Origin: Candidatus Gerdarchaeota archaeon
GTDB taxonomy: Archaea > Asgardarchaeota > Heimdallarchaeia > JABLTI01
NCBI GenBank assembly: GCA_016840945.1
Contig: JAEORJ010000180.1
Span: forward strand, 1 to 48,560
DNA: 48,560 bases
Reading direction: 5' to 3'
Below, one piece after another: positions 33,356 to 40,764 of this stretch (the stretch's first letter is position 1; the number at the start of each line of letters is the position of its first letter). A model generated the notes under the pieces. That model was not told the DNA's origin. It was given only the letters and a program-made list of their open reading frames with translations, and did no database searches. Position numbers and translations under genes: made by a program.

Positions 33356-34420
33356 TTATTTTAATTCTTCAACTGATACCCCTTTTTTCTTTGCTATTTG
33401 TTCCAAAGATCTTTGGGAGGCAATTTTTAGTGTATCAGTATTTTCACTTTCTATAATTTTACGCAATACTGGAACAGCTTTTGAAGAACCAATTTCGCCT
33501 AATGATTTGGCTATTGAAAATCGTAATTTTTCATTGCTTTCAGATATTAGGTATTTTTCTAGAATTGGAATCGCTTCTTCAGCGCCAATATTAGCTAATG
33601 CTAATACTAATTCTTCTTTTACTAAACCATCTTTTTCTTCTTGGTATTTAGCTATAATCTTTTTGGTTAAACTTTTATCACCCAATCTTTTTGAAATACC
33701 ACCTATAGCAAATGCAACATTTTCCCTTGTTACAGGATTATCATCTTCCAGCATACCTTCTAGTATTTCTAGATCTTGTTTATCACCATTACTAATTAAC
33801 CAATAGGAAGCTCGCTTTCTTTCACCCTCATTTTTACTTTTCAGTTTATTAACTGCTTTTTCGTCATCCATGCGAGCCCGTTCATATCTAGTGACATTTT
33901 CTACAATACCATATGTAGTTAATCCAATGATTACTAGGAGAGGAATAACTATCCATAACCACCATAAAACATGCTGACGGTCAATTTTTAATTGAGTGAG
34001 CATTGATGCACCATTAAGGTTGAGGAAAACAAATGTCCACTCTTCCCAATCTGGGATAACAACTTCATAAACGTAAGTTTCGCCCCAACTCACAGAATAA
34101 TTTTGTAGGTAGTGTGTCATATTGGCTAGTGTTGTAGAACCATTTTGAATACTGTCCCATTCAGATGCTATTGTACATAGAACTATTAATTCAAAAGCTG
34201 GATTTACAGTTTCATTGAAATAAGATTGAATGGTAAAGCGTTGATTCTTATAATTATCAATAGTGTAAGTATATGCATCCACATATCCTACTCTTATTGT
34301 TTTTTCACCATTAAATTCATTAAGTGCGTTTACGCTTGAAATTGAAAATAAAGGAGTAAATACAAGTACTAATATAAGCAAAAATCCTATCTTTGTTATT
34401 GTTTTTCCAAATTTGTGCAT
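33356..34420 (-). CDS. Single-pass membrane protein with cytoplasmic HEAT repeats
   Basis: The 354-residue protein has a signal peptide (about 1-32). An extracellular beta-rich domain follows (35-148, with sequons NET, NGS, NMT, NYS). The membrane helix VLWWLWIVIPLLVIIGLTTY spans 151-170. The cytoplasmic part (180-354) carries about four HEAT/PBS-lyase-like repeats (ENVAFAIGGISKRLGDKSLT, LVLALANIGAEEAIPILEKY, FSIAKSLGEIGSSKAVPVLR). This is a type I receptor-like layout with a protein-binding scaffold inside. It might link an outside signal or surface layer to cytoplasmic structures such as the neighbouring bactofilin-like proteins, but that is a guess from gene order. Confidence 0.72.
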   Translation of the reverse strand: MHKFGKTITKIGFLLILVLVFTPLFSISSVNALNEFNGEKTIRVGYVDAYTYTIDNYKNQRFTIQSYFNETVNPAFELIVLCTIASEWDSIQNGSTTLANMTHYLQNYSVSWGETYVYEVVIPDWEEWTFVFLNLNGASMLTQLKIDRQHVLWWLWIVIPLLVIIGLTTYGIVENVTRYERARMDDEKAVNKLKSKNEGERKRASYWLISNGDKQDLEILEGMLEDDNPVTRENVAFAIGGISKRLGDKSLTKKIIAKYQEEKDGLVKEELVLALANIGAEEAIPILEKYLISESNEKLRFSIAKSLGEIGSSKAVPVLRKIIESENTDTLKIASQRSLEQIAKKKGVSVEELK

Positions 34421-34571
34421 AGATAGTTTTCCTCCTAACTGTCTATTGTTAATTATTATAAATTATTATCTTTTTTGTATGTTATCACATTTATTTACTT
34501 AAGAATATTTGCAAAAATGGAAAATATAACTGTAGTGATAAAAACTGACTTTTTTATATAAAAAAAATTAA

Positions 34572-34590
34572 GAATCACTAGAGGTGATTC
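34572..34590 (-). terminator. Hairpin plus T run after bactofilin-like gene 2
   Basis: GAATCAC (34572-34578) and GTGATTC (34584-34590) pair perfectly. On the minus strand TTAA and then seven T follow. Confidence 0.65.
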
Positions 34591-34594
34591 AAAT

Positions 34595-35770
34595 TTAATC
34601 AGTATAAGCTTTTGGTGCTGGTAAAGCATTTACTTTTTGAGGTTGATTTACTAATTTAGCACCTTCCTCAATTACGCAATCTGTTGTATAAAGTATTTCA
34701 CCAGAAACTCTTGCACCTTCTTCAACCATTATGCTGTCACCATAAAGATTTTTAACCCGTGCATTTTCCTCGATTCTAATATCTTTACCAAAAAGATTAT
34801 CAGCTGTTGCACGAGATGAAATAACTATTGTATTTGCATGAACAACACCAATAATTTCGCCACGTCTGCCAATCTTCACATAATTTGCTTTTATGTATTT
34901 GCCAGAAATAGTTCCACCAACATTTATTTCATCAGCGACAATTACTTTTTCAACTTTTAAGGTACCGCCAATCTTAATATTACCATCACAAGTTAAATTT
35001 TCTTTACAAGAAAAGGTTCCACCGACAGATAATGAAGTGCCTTCAGCGTTACCTTCTACTACAACTGTTCCACCGACTGAAATTAAATTAAATTTCAAGT
35101 CGCCAGCTGTTTTAAAAGATCCACCAACATCTAATTCACCAATTTCAGCATTAGCATCTACTTTTACAGTTCCACCAACATCGATATAATCAATTTTCAC
35201 ATCTTGTTCAGCTTTAAAAGAACCACCAACTTTAACTGTTTTAAAATAACCTGATTCAACTCTTACTGAACCACCAACTTTGATTTCATCAATAGTGGAT
35301 TTAGCTTGCATTTTGAGAGTGCCACCTACAGAAACTGTTCCAATATCTGATTCACCATAGATTTTTACTGTACCGCCAACTTTTATATTTTCAACTGTTG
35401 CAGATTCGCCAACTACTAGTGTACCACCGACTTTTACTGTTTCAGCTTTTAAAGTCTTACCAATATCTAATGAACCACCAACCGAAATATCAGGACTTAT
35501 CAAATAACCATGAACTTCTAGTTTATTATCTACAGAACCATATTGTTCTAATTCTAAATTGCCTATTATTTCTGCTGAACCTCTTTTTACTTTTAAGCTC
35601 CTAGCTGAAATACTGCCTTCACAAGTAAAATTACCTTTACTAATTATGGATCCACTAACAACTATTGTTCCTTCCGATGCAACGATTGTTGCATCTTTTT
35701 CTATTCTTAAATCACCTTTTATTTTGCCAATTTCTCGCCTTTGGCCTTTTTCTATCAATTCATAAGTCAT
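34595..35770 (-). CDS. Bactofilin-like beta-solenoid protein, VGG-repeat type
   Basis: An AGGTGA site five bases before the ATG complementary to 35768-35770 sets the start (391 residues); the GTG nine bases upstream is within that site. After a short charged start come about 20 solenoid turns. From about 95 to 290 each turn ends in VGG, as in 'KVGGTLVVGESATVENI' and 'KVGGTVKIYGESDIGTV', with a period of 16-18 residues. The last part has turns without VGG. This resembles the polymer-forming bactofilin (DUF583) domain but is two to three times longer. Bactofilins assemble filaments without nucleotides. No signal peptide is present. Confidence 0.75.
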   Translation of the reverse strand: MTYELIEKGQRREIGKIKGDLRIEKDATIVASEGTIVVSGSIISKGNFTCEGSISARSLKVKRGSAEIIGNLELEQYGSVDNKLEVHGYLISPDISVGGSLDIGKTLKAETVKVGGTLVVGESATVENIKVGGTVKIYGESDIGTVSVGGTLKMQAKSTIDEIKVGGSVRVESGYFKTVKVGGSFKAEQDVKIDYIDVGGTVKVDANAEIGELDVGGSFKTAGDLKFNLISVGGTVVVEGNAEGTSLSVGGTFSCKENLTCDGNIKIGGTLKVEKVIVADEINVGGTISGKYIKANYVKIGRRGEIIGVVHANTIVISSRATADNLFGKDIRIEENARVKNLYGDSIMVEEGARVSGEILYTTDCVIEEGAKLVNQPQKVNALPAPKAYTD

Positions 35771-35810
35771 TATGATCACCTATTGTTTAATTAACAAACA
35801 TTGTTAATTA

Positions 35811-35849
35811 TATATAAAGTAAATTCACATTTTGTACTCTCTAATTGAG
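35811..35849 (-). promoter_or_regulatory. Promoter and operator-like site of bactofilin-like gene 2
   Basis: The plus-strand block TATATAAAGTAAATTCACAT (35811-35830) is the TATA box with its upstream flank. A degenerate palindrome CTCTAATTGAG (35839-35849) begins 28 bases from the block start. The neighbouring paralogue has the same arrangement and spacing. Confidence 0.6.
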
Positions 35850-35876
35850 GTCACTTATTGTTACTTTAATAAAAAA

Positions 35877-35901
35877 ATTGCTATTCACGAGGAATAGCAA
35901 T
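35877..35901 (-). terminator. Hairpin plus T run after bactofilin-like gene 1
   Basis: ATTGCTATTC (35877-35886) and GAATAGCAAT (35892-35901) are perfect 10-bp arms. On the minus strand the right arm runs into a stretch of seven T. Confidence 0.7.
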
Positions 35902-35928
35902 GATTGTATTGCACTAAAACTTGTTAAC

Positions 35929-37086
35929 TTAAACTTTAGTAGCATTTTTTGTTATTTTTGCACCTTTTTCAGCATCTATTGAATCAGAGTATTCGACTTT
36001 TCCTTTCAGTCTCGCACCATCTTCAATTATGATCCTTTCAGCAAAAACATTTGTAGCACAGCTTTTTTCTCTCATTTCAAGCTCTTTAACGAAGAGGTTT
36101 TTAGCTTTAGCACGTTCTTCTAGAACAATTTCTTCAGCTTCTACCTTATCAGCAAATAATCTACCTCTTCTATTGACTTTGATATCTATCGCTTTAATGG
36201 TTTTAGCGATAATTTTTCGTCCAGCTGAAATTCTACTGGCATTCATATCTCCTTTAGCAATGCAACTAAAACCAGCTGATATAGCTTCTTCCATAAGGAG
36301 ATTTCCATTAGATTTCACTGTGAAACCTGCACTAGCAGTTACACCTTTTCCACTACCACCGATTTTAACACTAAAACCAGCAGAAGCTTTACCGAAATCT
36401 AAATCAGCTTTTGATCTTACAGAAAATCCTGCACTTAAATGACCAGCTTTTGAATTTTTGAAAAGTTTAATGTTCATGCCAGCTGATAATTTCTCTGCTT
36501 CTAATACTCCTTTATTTATGATACTCATGCCTGCACTAATAGCTTCAAACTTACCGCCATTAATAACAACTTTAGCTCCTGCTGACAAAACATTAATATC
36601 GCATTTTTTATGGATATTTATTCGTCTACCAGCTTTAACCTTACCTATTTTTCCAATAGCATTTATATGAACAGAATCACCAGCACTTATGGATTCAGAT
36701 TCTACTTCACCGTTGTTAATGTACACTCTAAAACCAGCACTTATTTTTTCAGCTCTAGCACCTTTTTTTGCTATTACAGTTAATCCAGCGGAGGCTTCCT
36801 CAGCTTCAAGAAAACCATTTACAGTTAATTTTTTATCAACTTCAATTTCTCTTTGGATTTTTAAATAACCGGAAATAGAGACAGAACCTTTTTCGCTTTC
36901 TAAAGTTAAAGCTTCTAAGTTTCCCTTACACTTAAATCCGCCTTTGTTCTTAATTTTGCCAGTTACAACAATAGTACCTTCTTTGGCAACAATTGTTGCT
37001 CCTTTGCCAATTCGTAGATCACCATCAACTTTGGAAAGCTTCATACGTGATCTTTTCTTAACTTTTATTACTTCTTTTATTGCCAA
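35929..37086 (-). CDS. Bactofilin-like beta-solenoid protein, SAG-repeat type
   Basis: The 385-residue protein starts at a TTG preceded by GGTGA. It is a paralogue of the next gene downstream: KIKGDLRIEKDATIVASEGT there corresponds to KVDGDLRIGKGATIVAKEGT here, and the C-terminal turns also correspond. In the middle (about 100-290) the turn motif is SAG instead of VGG ('ISAGFRVYINNGEVESE', 'LSAGMNIKLFKNSKAGH'). It is very lysine-rich. The two paralogues could co-assemble or build separate filaments. It has no membrane segment and is probably cytoplasmic. The promoter is nearly identical to that of its neighbour. Confidence 0.75.
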   Translation of the reverse strand: MAIKEVIKVKKRSRMKLSKVDGDLRIGKGATIVAKEGTIVVTGKIKNKGGFKCKGNLEALTLESEKGSVSISGYLKIQREIEVDKKLTVNGFLEAEEASAGLTVIAKKGARAEKISAGFRVYINNGEVESESISAGDSVHINAIGKIGKVKAGRRINIHKKCDINVLSAGAKVVINGGKFEAISAGMSIINKGVLEAEKLSAGMNIKLFKNSKAGHLSAGFSVRSKADLDFGKASAGFSVKIGGSGKGVTASAGFTVKSNGNLLMEEAISAGFSCIAKGDMNASRISAGRKIIAKTIKAIDIKVNRRGRLFADKVEAEEIVLEERAKAKNLFVKELEMREKSCATNVFAERIIIEDGARLKGKVEYSDSIDAEKGAKITKNATKV

Positions 37087-37133
37087 TTAAAATCACCAAT
37101 AATTAGTTCTTACTTCAATAAAAGTAGAATTAA

Positions 37134-37173
37134 TATATAAAGCAAATTCACATTAAGAACACTCAAATTGAGT
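37134..37173 (-). promoter_or_regulatory. Promoter and operator-like palindrome of bactofilin-like gene 1
   Basis: TATATAAAGCAAATTCACAT (37134-37153, plus strand) differs by one base from the neighbour's promoter. The palindrome ACTCA-AAT-TGAGT (37161-37173) follows; its CTCAAATTGAG core begins 28 bases from the block start. Confidence 0.6.
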
Positions 37174-37221
37174 ATTCTCATTGTGAGGTAACATTATGTG
37201 ACTTTATACTAAAATACTAAG

Positions 37222-38100
37222 TTATTTTTTTCTGAACTTAAATTCAACAATATCTAAGAGCATTTTAGGATCATCGGAAAATATCCCATCAATTCCCCAA
37301 TCTAATAATCTAAACATATCCCCAGGATCATTAACTGTCCAGATATGAACAGCAATATCTAACATATGGCAAATAGTAACAAATTTTTTCCCAGCTAGAA
37401 TTTTAATAAAAGCAAATCTTTCAGGGATTTGTAAAGCAAAATAAGGAAGCGCATCCCCCATAATCTCCTCTTGCTCTAATTTTATTTCTGATTCAAAATT
37501 AAAAGTAGGATTTTGTTTCAACCATTTTATTACTTTTTGCCTAAAATTCCACACCTCAATAGGACTCGCACTTGTAGGGGCTCCAGAGAGTAACCTAAAT
37601 CGCTCTAATTGTTTGTGATGAAAAGAACCTATCATTACTCGATGGTCAGCATCTAAAACATTTAATTTTTCAGCTAAAATCTTAGGAGCAGAAGGGATCC
37701 GATCCTTTATATCCATATTAAATTTCATTTTAGGGAACTTTGTTAAAATTTCTTCTAAGGATTGTATTTTGAAACCCATATCTCTAAATAGGTACTTACC
37801 TTTAGGGGTTTCCTCTGTTCTAAATCTATAACCTTGGTCAAGTTTCTTCAATTCGTTTAATGTAAAAGATCTTACAAAACCATTACCATTTGTTGTTCTA
37901 TTAACTCGAGCATCATGAAAGAAAATAAACTCATTATCTTTTGTTATTCTTAAATCCGTTTCAATAACATCAACATTTAAATCAAAAGCATCTTTGTACG
38001 CCTGAAAAGTATTTTCAGGTATATTTGCACTATCTCCTCTATGAGCCATAACTAATGGTCGACTACCTTTTAGAAAGGGTACAGGACTAGATCTCCACAT
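37222..38100 (-). CDS. Glycerophosphodiester phosphodiesterase
   Basis: This 292-residue cytosolic enzyme has the GDPD signature: VMAHRGDSANIPENTF (17-32), with the catalytic His20 and Arg21, then VIETDLRITKD (45-55) and FFHDARVNRTTNG (60-72), with the second histidine and the metal-binding glutamate/aspartate residues. The C-terminal strand HIWTVNDPGDMFRLLDWGIDGIFSDDP is also typical. It cleaves glycerophosphodiesters to glycerol phosphate and an alcohol. No signal peptide is present. It is divergent from fae-hps. Confidence 0.92.
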   Translation of the reverse strand: MWRSSPVPFLKGSRPLVMAHRGDSANIPENTFQAYKDAFDLNVDVIETDLRITKDNEFIFFHDARVNRTTNGNGFVRSFTLNELKKLDQGYRFRTEETPKGKYLFRDMGFKIQSLEEILTKFPKMKFNMDIKDRIPSAPKILAEKLNVLDADHRVMIGSFHHKQLERFRLLSGAPTSASPIEVWNFRQKVIKWLKQNPTFNFESEIKLEQEEIMGDALPYFALQIPERFAFIKILAGKKFVTICHMLDIAVHIWTVNDPGDMFRLLDWGIDGIFSDDPKMLLDIVEFKFRKK

Positions 38101-38196
38101 GAGAGGAGATTTGTTTTAAAATAAGATTAATCTTTCGTTAAATTATGAAAAAAAAGCGGTTAATAATATGTAGGAATTATTTAGGAATACAATAAT

Positions 38197-38206
38197 TTTA
38201 TATAAC
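38197..38206 (+). promoter_or_regulatory. TATA box of fae-hps
   Basis: TTTTATATAA lies about 60 bases before the start codon, which implies a leader of roughly 35-40 bases containing GCGGGGTC, a weak ribosome-binding site. Confidence 0.5.
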
Positions 38207-38263
38207 GAAAGCTTCCGAAGTGTACACAGAACCTAATTAAATAAACCGCGGGGTCAAAAAAAA

Positions 38264-39502
38264 TTGGCAGACTTTTTTATTGGAGAAGCCTTACAAGGCA
38301 AGGGTGATGAACTTGCCCATATAGATTTAATGATAGGTGACAAAGATGGACCAGTTGGTCATGCATTTGCAAATGGTATGACACAGTTATCACAAGGTCA
38401 TACACCACTTCTAGCACTAATAAAACCCAATTTGTGTCCACACCCAAGAACATTAATTGTTCCCAAAGTTACAATCGAAAATTTAGAACAAGCAGGTAAA
38501 ATCTTCGGACCAGCACAAATGGCAGTAGCAAAAGCAGTTGCAGATGCAGCAGCTGAAGGAGATATTCCAAAGGAGAAGATCTTCAAGTATGTCGTAGTTG
38601 TGAGTGTATTCATACATCCACAAGCAAAAGATGAAACTAAAATATACTACTATAATTACGGAGCTACTCGATTGGCATTAAAACGAGCAATGAGTGATTA
38701 TCCATCCATGGATAAATTGATTAGCGAAAAGGATCGTGCTAAGCATCCAGTGATGAAATTCAGACCACAAACACTATGGGACCCACCATACTTGCAAATC
38801 GCTTTAGATGTTGGCTCATTATCAGCAGCAGTAAAAATTGTTGAGCAATTACCAAAATCTGATCGAGTTATAATTGAAATCGGAACTCCTTATATCAAGC
38901 AATATGGTATAGATGAAACTGTAGGTAAAATACGAGAATTAAGACCTGGAGCATATATCATCGCTGATATGAAAACAATGGATGTTGGTAGAGCAGAAGT
39001 CGATTCTGCAGCAGATGCTACAGCAAATGCTGTTGTAGTATCAGGTATTGCTCCACAAGACACAATAGTAGAGTTTATTAGAGAATGCAATAAACGTGGA
39101 GTTCACGCATGGATAGATTCACTAAATACCAATCAAACTGAATTTGTTGCAATGCTTGAGAGTTTGAAGGAAAAACCAAAGGTTGTAATATTACACCGAG
39201 GTATTGACCAAGAAACAGCTCAAAAAGAAGGAGCTACAACTAAAGAAGGAACTTCTGCATCTCGAAGTGTTTGGGGCGATATTAAGAAAATTAAGAAAAT
39301 AACTGGTGGCCTAGTTGCAGTAGCAGGTGGACTTAAACCAGGAGCGGCATTACAAGAAGCTTTGAAAGCAGGAGCAGACATCTTTATAGTTGGTAGATAT
39401 ATCTACCGAGCAAGTGATCCAGATAGAGCTGCAATGCGATTTCTTGATGAAATGGAAATTGAAGCAGATACAATGCGTTTATTCGACAAACTAGATTATT
39501 AA
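38264..39502 (+). CDS. fae-hps: Fused formaldehyde-activating enzyme and 3-hexulose-6-phosphate synthase
   Basis: The 412-residue protein begins at TTG. Residues 1-165 are a Fae domain: FIGEALQGKGDELAHIDLMI with the catalytic-site His19, then DKDGPVGHAF and NLCPHPRTLIVPKV. Residues 175-412 are an Hps domain of the OMP-decarboxylase superfamily: LQIALDVGS, VIIEIGTPYIKQYG, IIADMKTMDVGRAEVDSA, VAGGLKP and FIVGRYIYRASDP. In archaea this fusion releases or fixes formaldehyde via hexulose phosphate and is used mainly to make ribulose-5-phosphate where the oxidative pentose phosphate pathway is absent. No separate hexulose-phosphate isomerase is seen here. It is convergent with a DUF202 gene. Confidence 0.95.
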   Translation: MADFFIGEALQGKGDELAHIDLMIGDKDGPVGHAFANGMTQLSQGHTPLLALIKPNLCPHPRTLIVPKVTIENLEQAGKIFGPAQMAVAKAVADAAAEGDIPKEKIFKYVVVVSVFIHPQAKDETKIYYYNYGATRLALKRAMSDYPSMDKLISEKDRAKHPVMKFRPQTLWDPPYLQIALDVGSLSAAVKIVEQLPKSDRVIIEIGTPYIKQYGIDETVGKIRELRPGAYIIADMKTMDVGRAEVDSAADATANAVVVSGIAPQDTIVEFIRECNKRGVHAWIDSLNTNQTEFVAMLESLKEKPKVVILHRGIDQETAQKEGATTKEGTSASRSVWGDIKKIKKITGGLVAVAGGLKPGAALQEALKAGADIFIVGRYIYRASDPDRAAMRFLDEMEIEADTMRLFDKLDY

Positions 39503-39510
39503 AATTAGTT

Positions 39511-39536
39511 AAAGGAGTTTAAAACTCCTTTTTTTT
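39511..39536. terminator. Hairpin terminator of fae-hps
   Basis: AAAGGAG (39511-39517) pairs with CTCCTTT (39525-39531), and the A and T between them can extend the stem. A run of eight T (39529-39536) follows: a textbook intrinsic-type terminator just before the convergent DUF202 gene. Confidence 0.75.
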
Positions 39537-39888
39537 ATTTATTGTCAACTTCTATTACAGTATTTCTTGATTGTTCTTCTTGGTATATAGCACAACCAAG
39601 TTCACCTATTGTTTTTCTAAATTGTATAAATCTAATAATGCCAATTATAAGAATTATTACACCAATTACTACAAGTATCCAACCAAAAATAACGTAACCA
39701 AGAGTAGGAACAAATTTAATTAAACCAAAACCACCTGCAATAAAAGCTAAAGCTGTTCTAATATAGGCAAGGAAGGTACGTTCATTTGCTAAAGCTGTAC
39801 GGTCAGCTGCTAAATGGTCACGAATAATAAGTTGGTCTCTAGAAACTTTGTACACTTGTTTACGCTCTTGTTTTTTCTTAGATTTCAT
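39535..39888 (-). CDS. DUF202 membrane protein
   Basis: The 117-residue protein has the DUF202 signature RDHLAADRTALANERTFLAYIRTALAFIAGGFGLIKF (about 23-59), leading into the first membrane helix. A second helix (YVIFGWILVVIGVIILIIGI) and a polar tail follow; the family usually shows three helices. A basic start (MKSKKKQERK) suggests a cytoplasmic N-terminus. The family (YidH-like, and the membrane part of VTC proteins) has no settled function alone. Confidence 0.88.
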   Translation of the reverse strand: MKSKKKQERKQVYKVSRDQLIIRDHLAADRTALANERTFLAYIRTALAFIAGGFGLIKFVPTLGYVIFGWILVVIGVIILIIGIIRFIQFRKTIGELGCAIYQEEQSRNTVIEVDNK

Positions 39889-40103
39889 TTACAATCCTCA
39901 AATTATTGTATGATATGTTAAACTAATAACCTCTTATTTATTTTCTGAAATAAATAATCTCTATTAACTTATAATCTTAATTTCTGATAAATATAATTAA
40001 CATTTTAATGTTAATTCTAGAGGTTTTTTCGAGTGGAAAGTGAGGGAAATTAATCCTTTGATGCTTATGATACCTATTTTAATACTAAGAACCATATATT
40101 TAC
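39889..40103. other. Intergenic region upstream of the candidate ncRNA
   Basis: The palindrome AATTAACATT-TT-AATGTTAATT (39995-40016) is a perfect 10-bp inverted repeat between the divergent DUF202 gene and the ncRNA, suited to a dimeric regulator. CTATTTTAAT (40074-40083) is a TATA candidate centred 26 bases before 40104. No coding frame is seen. Confidence 0.5.
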
Positions 40104-40263
40104 ATGGCGAAAAGAAAGCCTCCGAAAACACATACAACAATAAGGATTGAAGATTTGTTGTGTGGATTTCCGTAGGAAAAAGACTACAAAAAGAATATTA
40201 GTAAACCCTCAATCCTTTAGGGTTCATAAAACGCTAAGAATAGTCGTCTTTTCGCCATTTTTT
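40104..40263 (+). ncRNA. Structured RNA with 12-bp closing stem and kissing loops
   Basis: The ends pair perfectly: ATGGCGAAAAGA (40104-40115) with TCTTTTCGCCAT (40247-40258), followed by six T (40258-40263). Arm 1: CCTCCGAAA (40119-40127) with TTTCCGTAGG (40167-40176, one bulge, one mismatch), then CATACAACAA (40131-40140) with TTGTTGTGTG (40155-40164). Arm 2: GACTA (40182-40186) with TAGTC (40241-40245), TTAG (40198-40201) with CTAA (40234-40237), and AACCC (40204-40208) with GGGTT (40220-40224). Loop AAGGATTGA (40142-40150) of arm 1 is the exact complement of TCAATCCTT (40209-40217) in the loop of arm 2. A TATA box at the right distance and the T run support a plus-strand transcript of about 160 nt. 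I see no RNase P, SRP or guide-RNA landmarks. Confidence 0.75.
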
Positions 40264-40335
40264 ATTTCGAAGATTAACTCATCAGCTAAACAAAAATAAA
40301 ATTAAAGAAAGAGAGAAGAAAAAGGAAAAAGTCAA
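40264..40335. other. Spacer between ncRNA and the 77-residue gene
   Basis: Seventy-two AT-rich bases lie between the ncRNA T run and the opposing stop codon. I see nothing else in them. Confidence 0.5.
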
Positions 40336-40569
40336 TTAATCTTTTGTTAATTTCTTTTCCCAACTCGCTACTGTTTTTACTAAGCGTTGAATTTCATTGA
40401 TTTCTCCCTCAAGATCAATGAGAATTTTTTGCCAGCTGCCATATTTCTTTATTTGTATTTTTTCAGTGCTTGTTGGAAGACTTAAAACATACACAATAGC
40501 ATCTATATGATTATTGAAATATTTGGTCTCATCCTTGTACTTTATAGCATATCTATCAATCGCAGTCAT
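40336..40569 (-). CDS. Small 77-residue protein, probably leaderless
   Basis: The protein has a beta/alpha start (YAIKYKDETKYFNNHIDAIVYVLSLP) with a strand, a helix, and a strand IQIKKYGSWQKILIDLEGEI, then a basic helix. On the minus strand, CATATAATA (complement of 40592-40600) is centred about 26 bases before the ATG, so transcription should start at the A of the ATG. This supports real expression as a leaderless gene. I recognise no family. It converges on the structured RNA. Confidence 0.6.
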   Translation of the reverse strand: MTAIDRYAIKYKDETKYFNNHIDAIVYVLSLPTSTEKIQIKKYGSWQKILIDLEGEINEIQRLVKTVASWEKKLTKD

Positions 40570-40764
40570 TTTTATCCCACAGCTATAGTAGTATTATATG
40601 TTACATTTACCTAAATGAAATTATCTATTTCTTTTAATAGTATTTCTACTTTAACTCAAAATGGATTTATATAATTAGAAAATGATAATATATTTTAGCT
40701 TATTTGACAAATTATATAAGATTATATAATGTTAAAATTCTCTAACTTTAAAGGTGTATAAATA

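Noticed and set aside
34595..37086. CRISPR-like or DNA tandem repeats
   Set aside because: The repetition is at protein level (VGG and SAG turns of a beta-solenoid). Codons vary between turns and there are no constant repeats with unique spacers. No CRISPR array is visible anywhere in the window.
40104..40263. RNase P RNA, SRP RNA or guide RNA as the identity of the structured RNA
   Set aside because: It is about half the usual length of RNase P and SRP RNAs, has neither their conserved core sequences nor the SRP GNAR tetraloop region, and shows no C/D or H/ACA boxes in proper places.
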